64,000 bases of DNA, from assembly GCF_022539315.1 (NCBI RefSeq), contig NC_066313.1:72853934-72917933 (forward strand). Reading direction: 5' to 3'. Position 1 is the first letter of the stretch. The number at the start of each line of letters is the position of its first letter. The position numbers were made by a program, and so were the translations under genes. Shown here one piece after another: positions 23,539 through 36,661 of the stretch. This stretch comes from Serinus canaria (lineage: Eukaryota; Chordata; Aves; Passeriformes; Fringillidae). Below the pieces are notes generated by a model, which was given only the letters and a program-made list of their open reading frames with translations, was not told the origin of the DNA and did no database searches.

Positions 23539-25499
23539 GTAAGTACTTAAAATGAAACTTTAACAAGACCAAAAGCATTTTGGCAAGATTATTTCAGGCA
23601 ACAGTTAAAATAAATGAGAACAGCTTTCCTTTGTGATTAACACCATTATATTCTCATTCATATATGACATTATATTAATTCAGGATATTATATTAATTCA
23701 AGACTTACACAGCAATTTTCAGAGGAGCAGTGTAACAACAAAATGAGAAAAGCAATAAAAGACACCGAACTAATAATACATTTGATATTGAGAGAAAGGA
23801 GGATGCAGAGTGGGCTGGGAAAACTGGGGCATATCTACATTCAGCTTGCTTCAGAACTCTGATGTAGGAAGATGTAGGAACTAAAGAAGCATTTCTTGTG
23901 CAGTTACATGGACAAAACCGGGACAGAGGAGGTGGATCTTTGGTGGAATTCTGATGAGTGGACTTTCAAGGCTTTCTGAGATTGGTTTTTTGCTTTCACT
24001 TTCAGTATAAATTCTCTCCTTATTGCCATCAATTCCAAAAATAAAACCAGGCTCAAAACTCTTTTTCTAAGAATTTTGTAGTCATTTCATAGTGGTTTAG
24101 TTAGTACTGAACTCAAAAGAGAGCGTGACACTTCTGTCACTTATCTCACAGTGTGAGTGACTAACAACTGCAGCAGTCTTGTGTGATGTCTTTGTGAAAG
24201 TCCCTCCCATTAGTGTCTTGTCCTTCTCTTCCTTTGGTCCTTCCCTGAACATTCCCCAGGTTTTCAGCATCTCTGCATTCCCCCTGTAGCACATCTCAAG
24301 GAGCTTGATACAGTCTCAAAATGCTCTTGTCTCTGCAAACATCCTGTCAGCAGTCCTTCACCTCTGTACACAATTACCCTGTTCTATGTGCACTGTGTGC
24401 TGGGGTAAGAGCTTCTTTCTTTGACTTCTTTTTTGGTTTCATATCAGATACGACAATCTGATCAAGAAATCATTCTTCTTGGGCACTCATGAGTAGCTGA
24501 CTCAGTGTCCTTTTGTTTTCACTGACTAAATTACTAGAATTCTTTTACCTTTATTGTTTCTTCAGTCCTTCCCAGGAGTTAGTATTTAATTTGTGTTGCC
24601 TTTATTTTAAAGATAACCTGACAGTAGATTTCCAACAGCTTCACTCCATGTTACTTTTTTCCAGTTGCTTGATCTGTTGCTGGGATGTTTTTGGTGTATG
24701 TCCATGTCCTGGCCCTGCCTGCTCCCCTCTTCCTTCCCATCCTGCTTTTTTAAAATTGCTCTTAGTATTGTGCTTCTGCAACTTCAGACTGTAGTTTTGT
24801 CTACCAGTTACTGAAAATAAGATATCATTTAGTCTGGTCTTCTTATATTTAGGATTTAGCCTCCTTTCAGTGAATTTTCTGTCAGCCTTTTCTTGGAGCA
24901 CTTTCTGACTAAAGCCTGTCAAGGCTGCTGGATTTTAGAAGGGCCAGGACTTCTTTCTTTGCCCAGAATTTTATTTTCTGTACTGTTTATTTTGGAAGAT
25001 CATTTTCTTGAAAGGTAAGCCATATGTAAGAAACTCCTGAAACTCCTGGGGATAAGGAGAGGAGTCCAGTCAGTTCAGTCTTTGAGAAGGAACAAAGCAG
25101 TGGGGAGCAAAAGTACACAACTTTGCTTCTGCAGAGCTATGTAAAAGTAAAGAAACACAGGCTGTTTTACCAGATCTGCTAGACCAAAAGATAGAATAAC
25201 TAATATTTTGTAATTTTTCTTGTTTATAGTTCATCTGTAATTAGTATTTTATTCATAGACTGTGGAAGTTAAACTTCATGTAATTCCTTTTTAAAAAAGC
25301 AAACCCACTAGCTGTCCATCCATATTCCTGTCACAGCAGAGGCCCCAGGAGTTTTCTGCTAAAATTCTCCTATACTCACAAGAGCTGCAGAGGCATCCTT
25401 TGTGAGCCAGCACATGGGGCATCTCTGTGAGAGCTTCATGCAGGAAATGGAAACAGCTTCACAGTGGTCCCCTCACTTTGCTGTGAGGTGAGTAATTAA

Positions 25500-26110
25500 A
25501 AAATCATGGAATGTTTTTGTGTTTAAAGGTACCATAAAAATCATCTAGTTCCAGCCTGCCTTTTTTTGGGCTGGGACACCTTCCAGCAGACCACATTGCT
25601 CAGAGCCTAAACTAAACTGGCCTTGAAGAGACGGAGGGATGGGGCAGTCACAGCTTCTCTGGGTGACCTGTTCCAGTGTTTCACCACACTCATGATGAAG
25701 AATGTCTTCCTGATATTTAATCTAATGCTAGATTAGATTAGGTATTTCAGCTTAAAGTCATTCCCCTCTTGTCCTGTTGCTGCATCACCTTGTGAAAAGT
25801 TCCTCTCCTCCTTTTCAGTAGGCTCTCTTTTGGTACTGGAAGGCTGCTCTAAGTTTTCCATGAAGCCTTCTCTTCTTCAGACTGAACAATCCCAAGTCTC
25901 CCAGCCTGTCTTCACAGGAGAGGTGCTCCAACCTGTGATTATTTCCATGGCTGTCCTCTGGATGTGCTCCAGCAAATCCGTGCCCTTCATATGAGTCATT
26001 ACTATAATGAGCTTCCCCTGGCATCTCAGGTGGCTGCACTCCAGGCACCAGTGCCTTGCAGCCCACCTACAAATGATGTGGTGTTGCCCAGGTGGGTCAG
26101 GATGCCCTGC
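25500..26110 (-). mobile_element. CR1 LINE fragment, about 600 bp
   Basis: Reads as the reverse complement of a CR1 3' region. It starts at the 3' end with AATCATGGAATG and ATCATCTAGTTCCAGCC, then GGGACACCTTCCAGCAGACCA, GGCCTTGAAGAG, CTGTTCCAGTGTTTCACCA, CCTTGTGAAAAGTTCCTCTC, GTACTGGAAGGCTGCT, CTTCAGACTGAACAATCCCA and GAGGTGCTCCAACC. Similarity fades after about 26000, so the 5' limit is approximate. It is a 5'-truncated non-LTR retroposon copy with no open reverse-transcriptase frame. Confidence 0.93.
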
Positions 26111-27330
26111 CTGACCTGACCTACACTGAGGAACAGCACCTGTTGCCTTGTGAAGTAATTTAATACAGTGTAGAGTAGAAGAAGGTATTGGACTGGTTTG
26201 GATTTGGGTGTAGGACGTGACTTCAAATAAAGATGTTAGGAATGAGAGGTGTATTGAACTTTTTCTTTTGCACTTTCAGAGGAGGGAGTAATATTAATAG
26301 CAAACAGCAGTACAGATGTATTTTTGCTTCTCAATCATCAGCACTTTGAGAAGAATACAGGCAAAGGACAAAACAAGAAAAAAGCAGGTGGTGAACAATG
26401 CCACACACAAGATAGAAGCAGGAGATGTGCTGAAAAGCACTGCCTTTGCCATTCTGCTATAGTCAGAAAAGTCAAAATCGACATCAGAATGCAGCAATGA
26501 AAAATGACAGTCTTCTAGACTGAAGTCTGACAGAATTGCAGGGAATATAAACTAACTCCAAGCAAAGCACTGCTCACCTACCATTTACCGTCATGTTGAC
26601 ACTTGAGATGAAAAGTGTGATACTGGATGTGGGGAGTGGAAAATTAATTTTTTTTCATTAGCATGGCAATTTTTAGTGTCATTATTTCATAATTGCTCCA
26701 CAAAGTTTAGAGTAGGGACATGTAGCATTGCAATTAGCTTTTTCATCTTATGAATAGCATTGAAAAGGAATCAACATAATGAAATCCAAATACAAAATTA
26801 GTATGAAATTGCTGAAGATTTGGCTTTTTTGTTTGTAATGTTTTGTTTTGTTTTGATTTAAACAGATACACAGGCTTTGAGAAAAATTTTCTTCTAATTA
26901 AAATAATAATTTAAAAAAAGGTACAGTTTCAGAGTAATGCATGGAATAAGTTGCTGCTACCTAAAAGTGTGGAACACCAGAGGTAAATGCAACTTCACCC
27001 TGAATCAGGACTGAGGAAGCACATAGTGTGTGGCACCACAGGGCTCACTGATATATTTACTGCTGCTCTAATCTCCTTTACTGGCCTGCACATGGCCAAC
27101 AGGCACAAACTTTATTTGTTGACATTTTTTATGTTAACTTTTCTTTTAGTAGCAGCGAATAAATCCGAAATTAGGAAAGAAACACCCAAACAGGTTTTTT
27201 AACAGTGTAAATAAAATGTAATTTTACAGAGTAGCAAATTTTGACTATAACCTGATGTGAAAAGTATTATATCAGGCAAATTTTTCTTATGTTATATTCT
27301 GGGATTAACATTAAATGGTGGCAAGGACTC

Positions 27331-28285
27331 AAGGACTGAAATTGTGAAATATAAATTGTTCATGATCCTGTATGTAAATAGTGATGGTACTTCTTGCCAC
27401 TGTTTTTGTCCATGACTAATTTGCATTTTTAATCACGATATAAAAACCCCACATGGCCAATATACAGCTATTTTCGTAACTCAGGTAGGCAGAACAGCCT
27501 GGAGTTTTTTCATTTGGCATCATGCTGTAGAGCAAGGAAATAGTTTATTTAAAAATAAAAAAATCCACTTATTTTTTACAGAAAGCTGGTAGTTACCAGT
27601 GATGCAGATTCTGGACATGAATGAAACAAATACACTTAATGAACCAGGCATTGTGATGACTGTTGCTTAAAACTTATTTCTTACACTACAACTCATGAGC
27701 AGATAAAAAGTAGAAAAAGCTTTACTTTGAACAGAACCAGAGCTGGATTAAAAAAAACAGGAGAGAGAAGTCTGTGAATTGGGGCTGAGATGTTGGTCTG
27801 GTAAAACCAGAGATACTTTGTATTTTTGTATGATGCTAGGGACAAGTCAAAGGGATGGATCAAAAAAAAAAAAAATGTACTTGAAAGCCCATTGGCGATG
27901 GGATCAAAAGGAAAGTAAATGGGAAATAAAGAGGAGAGTGAGGGAGAAGAGGTGCTCCATAACAGCATGCAGCAGCCTGTAGAGGGAAGTGGAGGTGAAG
28001 GAAATGTCATGTGGCAGCTTCCCTTCAGATCTGAGTCTTTAATCTTTTTTTGCATTTTTTGCACATGAATTCTGTAGAATTTTATTTGCTTTCAAAATTT
28101 CACCAGGAACAAGTGGTTGTTGGAGTATTTCTGACAGTGTTCCTAGTGTTTGAACTCCATGGTTGTCATTAGTTCCTTCAATAAATATTCCCTGCTGTTG
28201 CTTTGATTTTCATAATTAGTCACTCTCAATCAAGTACATTTCTCAAGGGCTGAAATTGTGAAATATAAATTCTTCATGATCCCAT
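27331..28285 (+). repeat. Pair of ~37-bp direct repeats about 0.9 kb apart
   Basis: The segment at about 27331-27367 (AAGGACTGAAATTGTGAAAT, continuing to TTCATGATCC) recurs at about 28245-28281 with about two mismatches, an offset of 914 bp. The coordinates given span both copies and the spacer. No known repeat family is recognised in the copies, and no LTR or transposon is evident between them. Confidence 0.75.
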
Positions 28286-29978
28286 AATGAAAAGACAAAT
28301 TTAAAGCTTTTGATTCACAGTATATATTTCAGCTAAGAAAAGAACGTGACTATGTGAGAAAGAACAAAGAGCCAGGCTCCAAGATACTTCCATTTTTGGA
28401 TCATTTAGGGATTTTTTTAATACCTTTTTAAGGTGTTAAGACACCCAAATACTTGAAAAACTTGGAGTGGATTTATGAAAGATAGAAGTCTGTATCTTAT
28501 TTGTGAGGTGCATATTTATATATATATGTCCTTTGATCTGTCTATCTAGAAATGGTTAAAGCAAAGCTGTTGATTTGCTGTCATTTGTGAAACAATATTT
28601 TTTTACTATTTATGTGAGATCAGAAGGTCTCAGCATGTGAAGTGATGTGTGATTCCAGCAAACAAAAGGGCCAAGTGAAGTGAAAGGTGTTGCTCTACTC
28701 AGAAGTGAAGGCTACATTGCAAGTATTTTATTGCATGCAAATCCAGTAATACACTTCTACAGAAATTATGACTATGCAGACCTCCAAATGGTCCTAGAAG
28801 GATTTAAGAAGGATTTAGATACTGAAATCTTAGAAAGCAGTTTGAGTCAGTGTCTTTTTAAGAATCCCATGAACTCTGTGAAAAACCCATAACAATCAGG
28901 TCCCCTGCCCCAAGCAGTTGTATTGGCTGTTCTGAGGCAAAAACTTCAACTTGCTAGCCATGAGAGAGGAGTGCTATTCTCCTGTGTATGTTCATCACCC
29001 AAAAAGAAGTGTTTGTCATTTTGAATCCAGCTGGATTTAGGCACCTGCTTAATCAGGTTTATGAGCCTGGTATTCTGGTGTGTGGATATCCTGCAGTTTC
29101 CCTTGGAAAAATATAGATTTATATGGTTTTTATGTTTTCTTTTTTCTTGTTGTAGCACATGACAAGAAAATAGATAATACTTGTCTTTTTTTTTTTTTTT
29201 TCTGTTGTTGTAAACTTGTAGTAAATGGAGAAGAGAAGACTTCTGATTAAGATGTTCTACATAATTCCCTGGAAGCATTCAGGGAACATTAGCATTTTAG
29301 TGTGGATTAGGTATGTGCTTTTGAAGTAAAGCTCCCCAGTGTCTCTACTTGCTGTGCTTGGATTTACATTATAAAGTGGCCTTGGAGAACACAAGATGGA
29401 CTTTTTTGGGGGTAACCAGACAATGTGCTCCAACCATTTCCAGATAATCAAATTCCTAGTCCCAGATCAAAATAAATCCAAACCCTTTAATAAGTATAGT
29501 GTGGATGTCAGCTTCTCATCAGCCATGCATTACCCTCAGGAGTTGCTTCCACTGAACTGCTCTGCTTGCCTCTGTAGGTGCAAGCAGGAATTTCTTCAAA
29601 GCTTTCTCTCTTTTAGCTACAGGGTGAGTCTGGGTCCTCAGCAGAGGTAGTCAGACTCACTCTGCTGCAGGAAGATGCCTACATTTGAGGCACTGAAAGC
29701 TCATCTGAGCTGTCTAAAAGTGGGTGACATAAATATTGTTCATAGTGATTGTATCATAAAATAGAGCAAGGCGATGCAGGCAGCAGCTGTGCAGCACCTC
29801 TTCCTTCAGTCCCCTCTGGAGAGTTATCCTCCCTTGGGCAGGATTTGATGGGATTGCACCCCTTCTATGCTAATCCAGCTCTTGACTGTTTTTGACAGTT
29901 TGTTGTTTTAGAGAGATATGATAATATTACCAAAAAAATGAATCAATAGAAGATAGGCAAGATCATAAAATCATCCTC

Positions 29979-30001
29979 TTTTTTTTTTTTTTTTTTTTTT
30001 T
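29979..30001 (+). repeat. T23 homopolymer
   Basis: Twenty-three consecutive T in intronic DNA. A T16 run lies nearby at 29186-29201 and an A16 run at 31103-31118. No retrocopy body is recognisable next to any of them. Confidence 0.93.
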
Positions 30002-33000
30002 GGAGCACACCCTTCCCCACACTTGTATTCAGCTGTTTGTAATCACTGGGTTAGTGCAAAACAAGTACTTTGATCTTGTACTAAGACTGCTAAGTAACCT
30101 GCTAAATTGTTACTAGCATTTAACTCCCGTTTTTTAGCATGTTCTCTCAAAAGCTGTTTGGTAAATCTTGTCTCACTGTCAATTTAGATATTGTTTCTCC
30201 CTCCCAGAAAACAAAGACATCTCAGTTCATTCAGAGAATACTTTATAAGTACATATTTCTTATGTCAAGGCCATAATAAATCAAGTATGGAATGCTACAG
30301 ACTTAAGTCATGTACTTTTTCCATTACTTTCAGATTCTCTCAGCATTTGTAGCATATATTTCTGCTTAAAACACCAAAAAATACTAGCTTATAGCTAAGA
30401 TCAAGGAAAAAACCAAAAAGACAATATGCTAGCTTGCTGTTAGAAATTTAGAATTGTAACATCAAACATTAAAAATCTAGATAATTAAAATTGTTGCAGA
30501 AGCTTTGTTTGGCTACCTATGAGTAAAGATAGTTCTAGAAGTATACTCATGCACAAATCCTCATACAGGATCACCTATTGTACTTAGATAATTAATTATT
30601 TTCTCTGTTGTATACTATATCTTATTCAAATTCTGTTCTGAAGATAAGCTATAAATATTCTCATAGCCTCTTCTCTTACAGCTACTATATCTAGAAACTT
30701 AATTAAATCTTTTTATTTTTATTTTCATCATCTGTCCTGAGCTATTATTTTATTTTTACATATGAGGAAGAAATGCATTTTTAAATATTCAGATGCTCAA
30801 CTTGTGTTGTAAAAATACTTAGCACTTTGTATTTTTATAGTATCACAGACTGGCTTTAGCTGCAGTCCCCAGCAGATCTTGTGCATAACAGTCTCTATTG
30901 TGTCTGTTTTTGGACACCAGGAAGTGATTAATGCAAATGGGGAATCATTTGTGAAAGTCTGGCTGAGATACAGGAACCTATAGGAGGAAGAATGCTACCA
31001 AGCAGTTCTCCATGGAAATGCTCTTGCCATGATACTCATGAGATTCTCAATTTTCTAGCTGCAACTCTCATCTCTGTTCACTAAGCACTTTCCAAGCCTG
31101 GCAAAAAAAAAAAAAAAAGTAAACCAGCTTTTGTCCTACAGACTGAACACTACCCAGTCTTGCTCACACTAACCCTATACCACCCACCATTGTGATACCA
31201 ATATGTGCAGGACAGTAGGTATGGGGTTTTCTTGTATGTTTTGTTTTTTTCTCCTAACTTTCTTCATTATGTTTAAACAAGACTCCTTAGATGCATATCA
31301 AAGTTACAGTGCAGGTGCCTGAATTTAGACTTTCTTATTGCCATATCAGCTTTTTGTATAAAAATTCACTCTGTATCTGGTTCCCTGTGGTCTTTGTTCT
31401 GCCCAAAACACATCTTGGTTCCTTTTAAAAAGTCCTTTATGGACCTTTTGTGCTGTGATGAATTTTCCTGGTATTCATACAGTAGCAGCTTAATGGAACT
31501 GTATTAATGTGGACAGGAAGTATGATGGCATTCATTGGAAAATGTAAGATTAGATGCACACTGAAGTGTTCTGTGACTTTGACTGTTGATAGGATTGGAG
31601 CTTCAAATGATACCCAAAACAGCACCACTGGATACACTATGGCTCTCTTGCCTTAGCAAGGTTAAGAGCAACCCTAGAAGGACATTTACAGGAAAAAACC
31701 CCAAAAACCTGGTGTCGAGTTTGATTGTCTTGAGCATCTGACTTGGATTCAGGTCCATAAATTCATGAAGAGGATGGTTTGGGGTTTGACTCACAGGTCC
31801 TCTTCTTCCTAAGGTCTGTTCTGCTGCAAGAGTGTTTGTCACTGAGGGCTCAAGAGACAACTAATGCGAACACAGAGTTTGCATGTGGAGTGGACTTGGC
31901 AGCAGAAGGACTGGGCAAGGCATGGTTGGAAAAGGAATGTTTGGTTTATGTCTGAGCTCTTCTAGAGAGGGGAAAACCACAGTTTGTTCAGATCAAGTGG
32001 CAGCTGCTGAAGTACTGCTGTAAGTGTATTCAAGTGCCAGGTTCATATGGGACACAGACTTATTTTAAACACTCCATGAAAATGAGAGCAGTTCTTCAAA
32101 GTTGAAAGCTAAAGTGTTCATTTATTTTAAATGTTTCTCTTGGAAAGATTTAGTAGACTAGACTCTTGGTTTACTATTGAGTAGTTTATTATTATTCCTG
32201 TTTCCTTCGGAGGGTTGCTTTAGATATTGTACTGCAGAGTTCAGAACTTCCTTGAAAATTCCAAGAGAAGGAGAAGCCTGGCTTATCTCATTTCCTTGCT
32301 GTTTAGTGATGTTACAGCTGTGATTGAATTACATGAGATGAGCAATTGGCAAGGTTTAGGAGACATACCTTGTTGTGATTCCCCCTTCACTTAATGCCTC
32401 TGACTTAGTACAAAATTCTCCCTTATTACTGATTACCATTTTTCCCATTTTAAATATCTGCTTAGGAAGTTTTTTTCCAATTTTTTTCAGTCCTGTTAAG
32501 TTTCTGTTTTCAGTGTTCTTGGGAACATTTTTCATTATAGTGAAGTTTGCAGCGTGGAATGCAGCTTCTCTCCATAGTGCCATGACCTTGGCCCAGCCAA
32601 CAGTGTGCTGTCAGTAACAGGTGTCTCTCATTGGCAACAGATGCTCCTCCTTCATAATTTTACCTGCCTCCACAGAAACTGCTAGCTCAGATGGATTTCC
32701 CAGAAGCAGAACTTTCGTGTTGAAGGCTTAATTTCAAATTACAATTCCAAAATGTGTGCACTGCCCACATCTAATTCCATTTGTGCCTTCCCTGACTGCT
32801 GAAGAAATTTCATCTTCTCTCTTCTCCCTCCCCTGTCTTCTGACATAATTGTAGTAGCTGCTGCCCCAGTAGATTTCAAGGAGCATACTAGAGGCAAAAC
32901 CACAAACAAACAAATGAGCAAAACAAAATAAAAAACACCCTAATGTGTTTTCCCCTTTAGCTTCCATCCTTAATCCCTATAATCACATACAAATGAATAT

Positions 33001-34767
33001 AGGCAGAGACATCCTGAAAAGGCAGAACTAAATCAGAACTAGATGGTTTTGCTGGAAGACATGCATCCAGCAGACAGTATTGCTAAAATAAAATATAAAG
33101 CTGTCTGTTTTTTTGTTCTTTTAATTCAAGTTTTTTAACCTATTTAATCTTTTCAAAGTTGAAGTTAACTCATTGTGGTTTTCTCTATACCTTTGCTAAG
33201 TATACCATCCTGTTGAAATTCTGCAGATGTTTTGCGTTATACGGTTGCTTAGTAAATAATTTTCTCTTTTTGTCTTGTTTCTTGCTGCCTAATAATTCCT
33301 AAAATTATTTATTTTTTAACAGCTCCTGGGCGTGGAGAGCAATAATCAAAGGGTTTAGATTGACTATTAATACTGATAAAAGTCACAGCAGTCCATGACT
33401 GCCTGTGGTTAGGACTGTCCTGTCCTTTCTTGCCCTGCATATACAGTACTTTGCAAGTAACTTACTTTGGATTTCATCTGTAACTTCTTTGCCAAGTGGT
33501 TGAGTATTGTAAAATCCTCGTATGGCTCTTCAAATGCAGTTTTATTTACTCCTGTTCTGGTTAATTCTTTACTATCAGACTTTCTCTTTACACACCATTC
33601 TCATTTCTCAGATGGTAAAAAAGAAAGTTAAGTGCAATGAGACCTGAGAGAAGTTGATGGGAATGCTTCCTTCTCTGTTGTGAGTAGTGACCATTTTATT
33701 CCTAATATGCTTCCTGTCTGCTAGCCAGTTATCAGGTCAGAAGTAAATCTTGCCTCTCCTCCCACAGTACTCAGGTCTAAGGCTCTTTTAAGTATGCTGT
33801 CTGAAATAAGGCTTTTGGAAATTCAACTCCTTTTTGCAAATCAGTTTCATTATATACAAACTTTATTTACTCTTCCAGAGAAGTAGTAACTTGTGAGACA
33901 GGACTTATCCTCATGAATTCAACAATTTTCTGTTCATTTGGTTCATTAGGTAAACTTCTCTTGGTATCTCTGATACAGAGGTTGAGATTCCTCTTTTAGT
34001 GTTTCTTAAATTCTGAGGGAGATTAAAATACTACCTCTCCTACATCTGCAGCCTTCTTTTCACACAGAGCTTGCTTTTACTGACAAAACCAGTTGTATTA
34101 TGTGCTTTCACATCTTAGACTAGTTTGGAGTGCAGTCCAAGTTATAGAAGAGAGAATCAGAGATGTCTGAAGAATTAGGAAAACCACTGTTTTGTGGACT
34201 GAGCATTACCAGAGGTGTCATTTTTCATTCAGAGGGAAGTTATGTCAAGCAGGAAGCTGAACTCATCCTAATCATGATTAGGCATAAGAAATGCAACTCT
34301 TTTTAGAATTGTCTGAACTGTGCACTAGTCACCATGGCAAATATGGTTTTTAGAAGACCAGTAGGAAGGACTTGTAGTACATGACTTAGCACAAGAATAC
34401 GAAGCGAAATTGCCACCCTGTCTCCCAAGCATATTCAAAGAAAAGCTTTTTTTTTAGTAATTGCCAATATTAAGTTTGGTCTAAGGGTTGCTTCTTCTTT
34501 TATTTCAAACCAGAAAAGTTAAAAACTTGGAACATTATCTTATGGACCTATGAAGAGCAGAGTGAGTGAGCTTTCCAGAGAAACCACTGTAAGGAAGTTT
34601 GTTTGTCTAGAGAAGTATGGCCACAGTCTTCAAACAAACATCTTTTTAGAAGCTAGAAGCATTCACCAAAAAAATATGGTATAACGTTATTAATTCAGAT
34701 GAATACTTGCTTTAACTAATTTTACATTCATTTTCAAAGTAAATCCAAATAGCTTTTTTCCTTTCAG

Positions 34768-34900
34768 GTAAGCATGAGAGCTTTTGTAACTGCACTATCA
34801 ATCTGAGGAAGAGGAGCTGTGACTTCTGTTTTGAAATCAATGGGAGTGAATACTTTGCTACCAGTACTGCAATTTACTGCTCTGCTATTGGTCATACCAG
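34768..34900 (+). other. GPC6: Candidate recursive splice site and RS-exon
   Basis: The acceptor TTTTTTCCTTTCAG (ending 34767) abuts GTAAGC, so CAG/GTAAGC is simultaneously a strong 3' splice site and a regenerated 5' splice site. A branch-point-like TTTAACTAA lies about 50-55 nt upstream. A second donor, ACCAG/GTAGAG, follows at 34901, bounding a 133-nt exon. Vertebrate recursive splicing in long first introns uses this layout: the RS-exon is defined by its downstream donor, then removed through the embedded one. In the phase left by GPC6 exon 1 the 133 nt is open throughout (44 codons) and cysteine-rich (begins GKHESFCNC), but it does not resemble glypican exon 2, and its length would shift the frame if it were retained. 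It could instead be an ordinary alternative exon or chance. Confidence 0.5.
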
Positions 34901-36521
34901 GTAGAGGAAAATAGAAATTGTATATTATATAGAAAGTTTGTTTTGAATTTTCATACTAGAGTAGGAACTTGCTTTCCAAGCAAGATAAATCTTTCCAAGC
35001 TCATAACTGTGAAAAATTGTTCCATGCTTGATTTATGGACCACAGTGTGATGGAAGGTAGGAATGTATAACTGTGCTTACTTGGAGATTTCCTTTCTTCA
35101 GCAACAAAAGTCCTCAGATAGAATATTCTAGAATTGCTGTGTGAAATACAGAGATTTATGTTCTGAAGTAGTAGAAATATTTTCCTTTTTCCTCAGTTCT
35201 TTTGTTATTTAGTAACATTGAATTAACTTTGCTGTGGAAGTGCTGATACCACGGAAAACTTGAGGGAGTAAGACATGGTATCATTTGTTTGATTTTGCCC
35301 TTTTCTTGTAGGGACCAATCTCTGTCAGTCTTAAGAGGCTTGTGAATTTCTAAGAAAGGGAAATGTCATTGTTTTTTTCTGACTTAAGGTTTCCATACTT
35401 TAACCCATTTATTAAAAAAACCCACAGGTATGTGAGGCCCATTGAATAGCCCTGCATCACTCTAATTCTTTCTAAGTGTCTGAAATGATGTCACTAGAAG
35501 ACATATGCAGGTTTCAAATGTATGAAATTTGTATATCTGCTTTCTCTGTTTCTGGGAAAATTTTATGACAATATCCAACTGTGGTGTGTTTGCTTTGTTG
35601 AATTTTGTATTACATGACTGGCATGTATGGTATTTTTTCCCCTGGATTCCACCTTCCATCCTTACTCAATAATGCAGTATGTTAAGCTGGGGATTTTGTT
35701 AGCCAGCATTAGTGGTAATCTGCTCTCAGTGTGTTTTTATGTGGCCACATCTGAAGTGCTGATAAAAAGTTACGAGTTCCACAAGATGAGGACATAAAAG
35801 ATGCAAAATTCAATCCTCTACCTCCTAGTCTTTTAACCACAATATTATCTGAATTGAGGACACTATCATTATGTGCCATAGGATCCAGTATTTTTAAAGA
35901 GTATTTCCCAAACTAATTCAGACAGATTTGACACATGTAATCTTTTTTACCTGGTCATCCCCTACCAGGGTTCTTAAAATATTTATCTATGTCATAAGAC
36001 ATAGTACAATAGTAAAAGGGAGACCCAGCACTGTAGGTACTGCAACAACTACTGTGGTGATTTGGGCTCTAGGTGAGCATTTGTCAGGATTACTGCAGCA
36101 CAAACCAGTTGAAAAGCTACCATGCCTACTAGAGATTACTGAAAAACAATTGCTGTGCCTTAGTACAACAGGTATATGTCCTAGCCTAACCCAGAAAGGT
36201 TTGTCATGAAGGAGTCCAGTTAAGGCAGCTTAAAATACTCTTGGAGAAAGATGCTGTTTAAGCACTGTATAGTTGGTGCTTTACTTCACTACATAGCCCT
36301 CTATTTTATTTTTTAAATTATTTTATTTTATTCTGATATAAATTGTAAACTCCAAATATATGGAGAGTACTGCTAGGTGATTTAGTGGCCCTAAATCTTT
36401 TCCCCTAGCACCAACCCTGCAATTTATCCTCCTTCCACAACATTGTAGTAGTGGTCCCCCTTTCCCCGTTTGACAATCAGCTGAATGCTCCTTCCCTCTT
36501 GGGAGGAAATACCTCTCCTTG

Positions 36522-36526
36522 TTTTT

Positions 36527-36562
<36 letters not shown>

Positions 36563-36583
36563 TTTTTTTTTGGGTTTTTTTTT

Positions 36584-36623
<40 letters not shown>

Positions 36624-36628
36624 TTTTG

Positions 36629-36659
<31 letters not shown>

Positions 36660-36661
36660 TT
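36522..36661 (+). repeat. 140-bp poly-T / (TTTTG)7 low-complexity block
   Basis: T runs of about 33 and 47 bases separated by GG and GGG, followed by seven regular TTTTG units (G at 36623 to 36653, every 5 bp) and T8. On the - strand it reads as poly-A with a CAAAA microsatellite, the composition of a decayed poly-A tail, but no retrogene body could be identified on either side. Apparent long frames across it are poly-Phe or poly-Lys artefacts. Confidence 0.95.

Noticed and set aside
25005..25020. GAAAG/GTAAGC composite as a recursive splice site
   Set aside because: The donor is good but the acceptor would be AAG with a short pyrimidine tract.
25480..25500. GTGAG/GTGAGT composite as a recursive splice site
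   Set aside because: GAG is a poor acceptor and no exon-bounding donor follows closely.
28680..28892. 70-codon + strand frame with protein-like composition
   Set aside because: No homology recognised and no clear splice sites.
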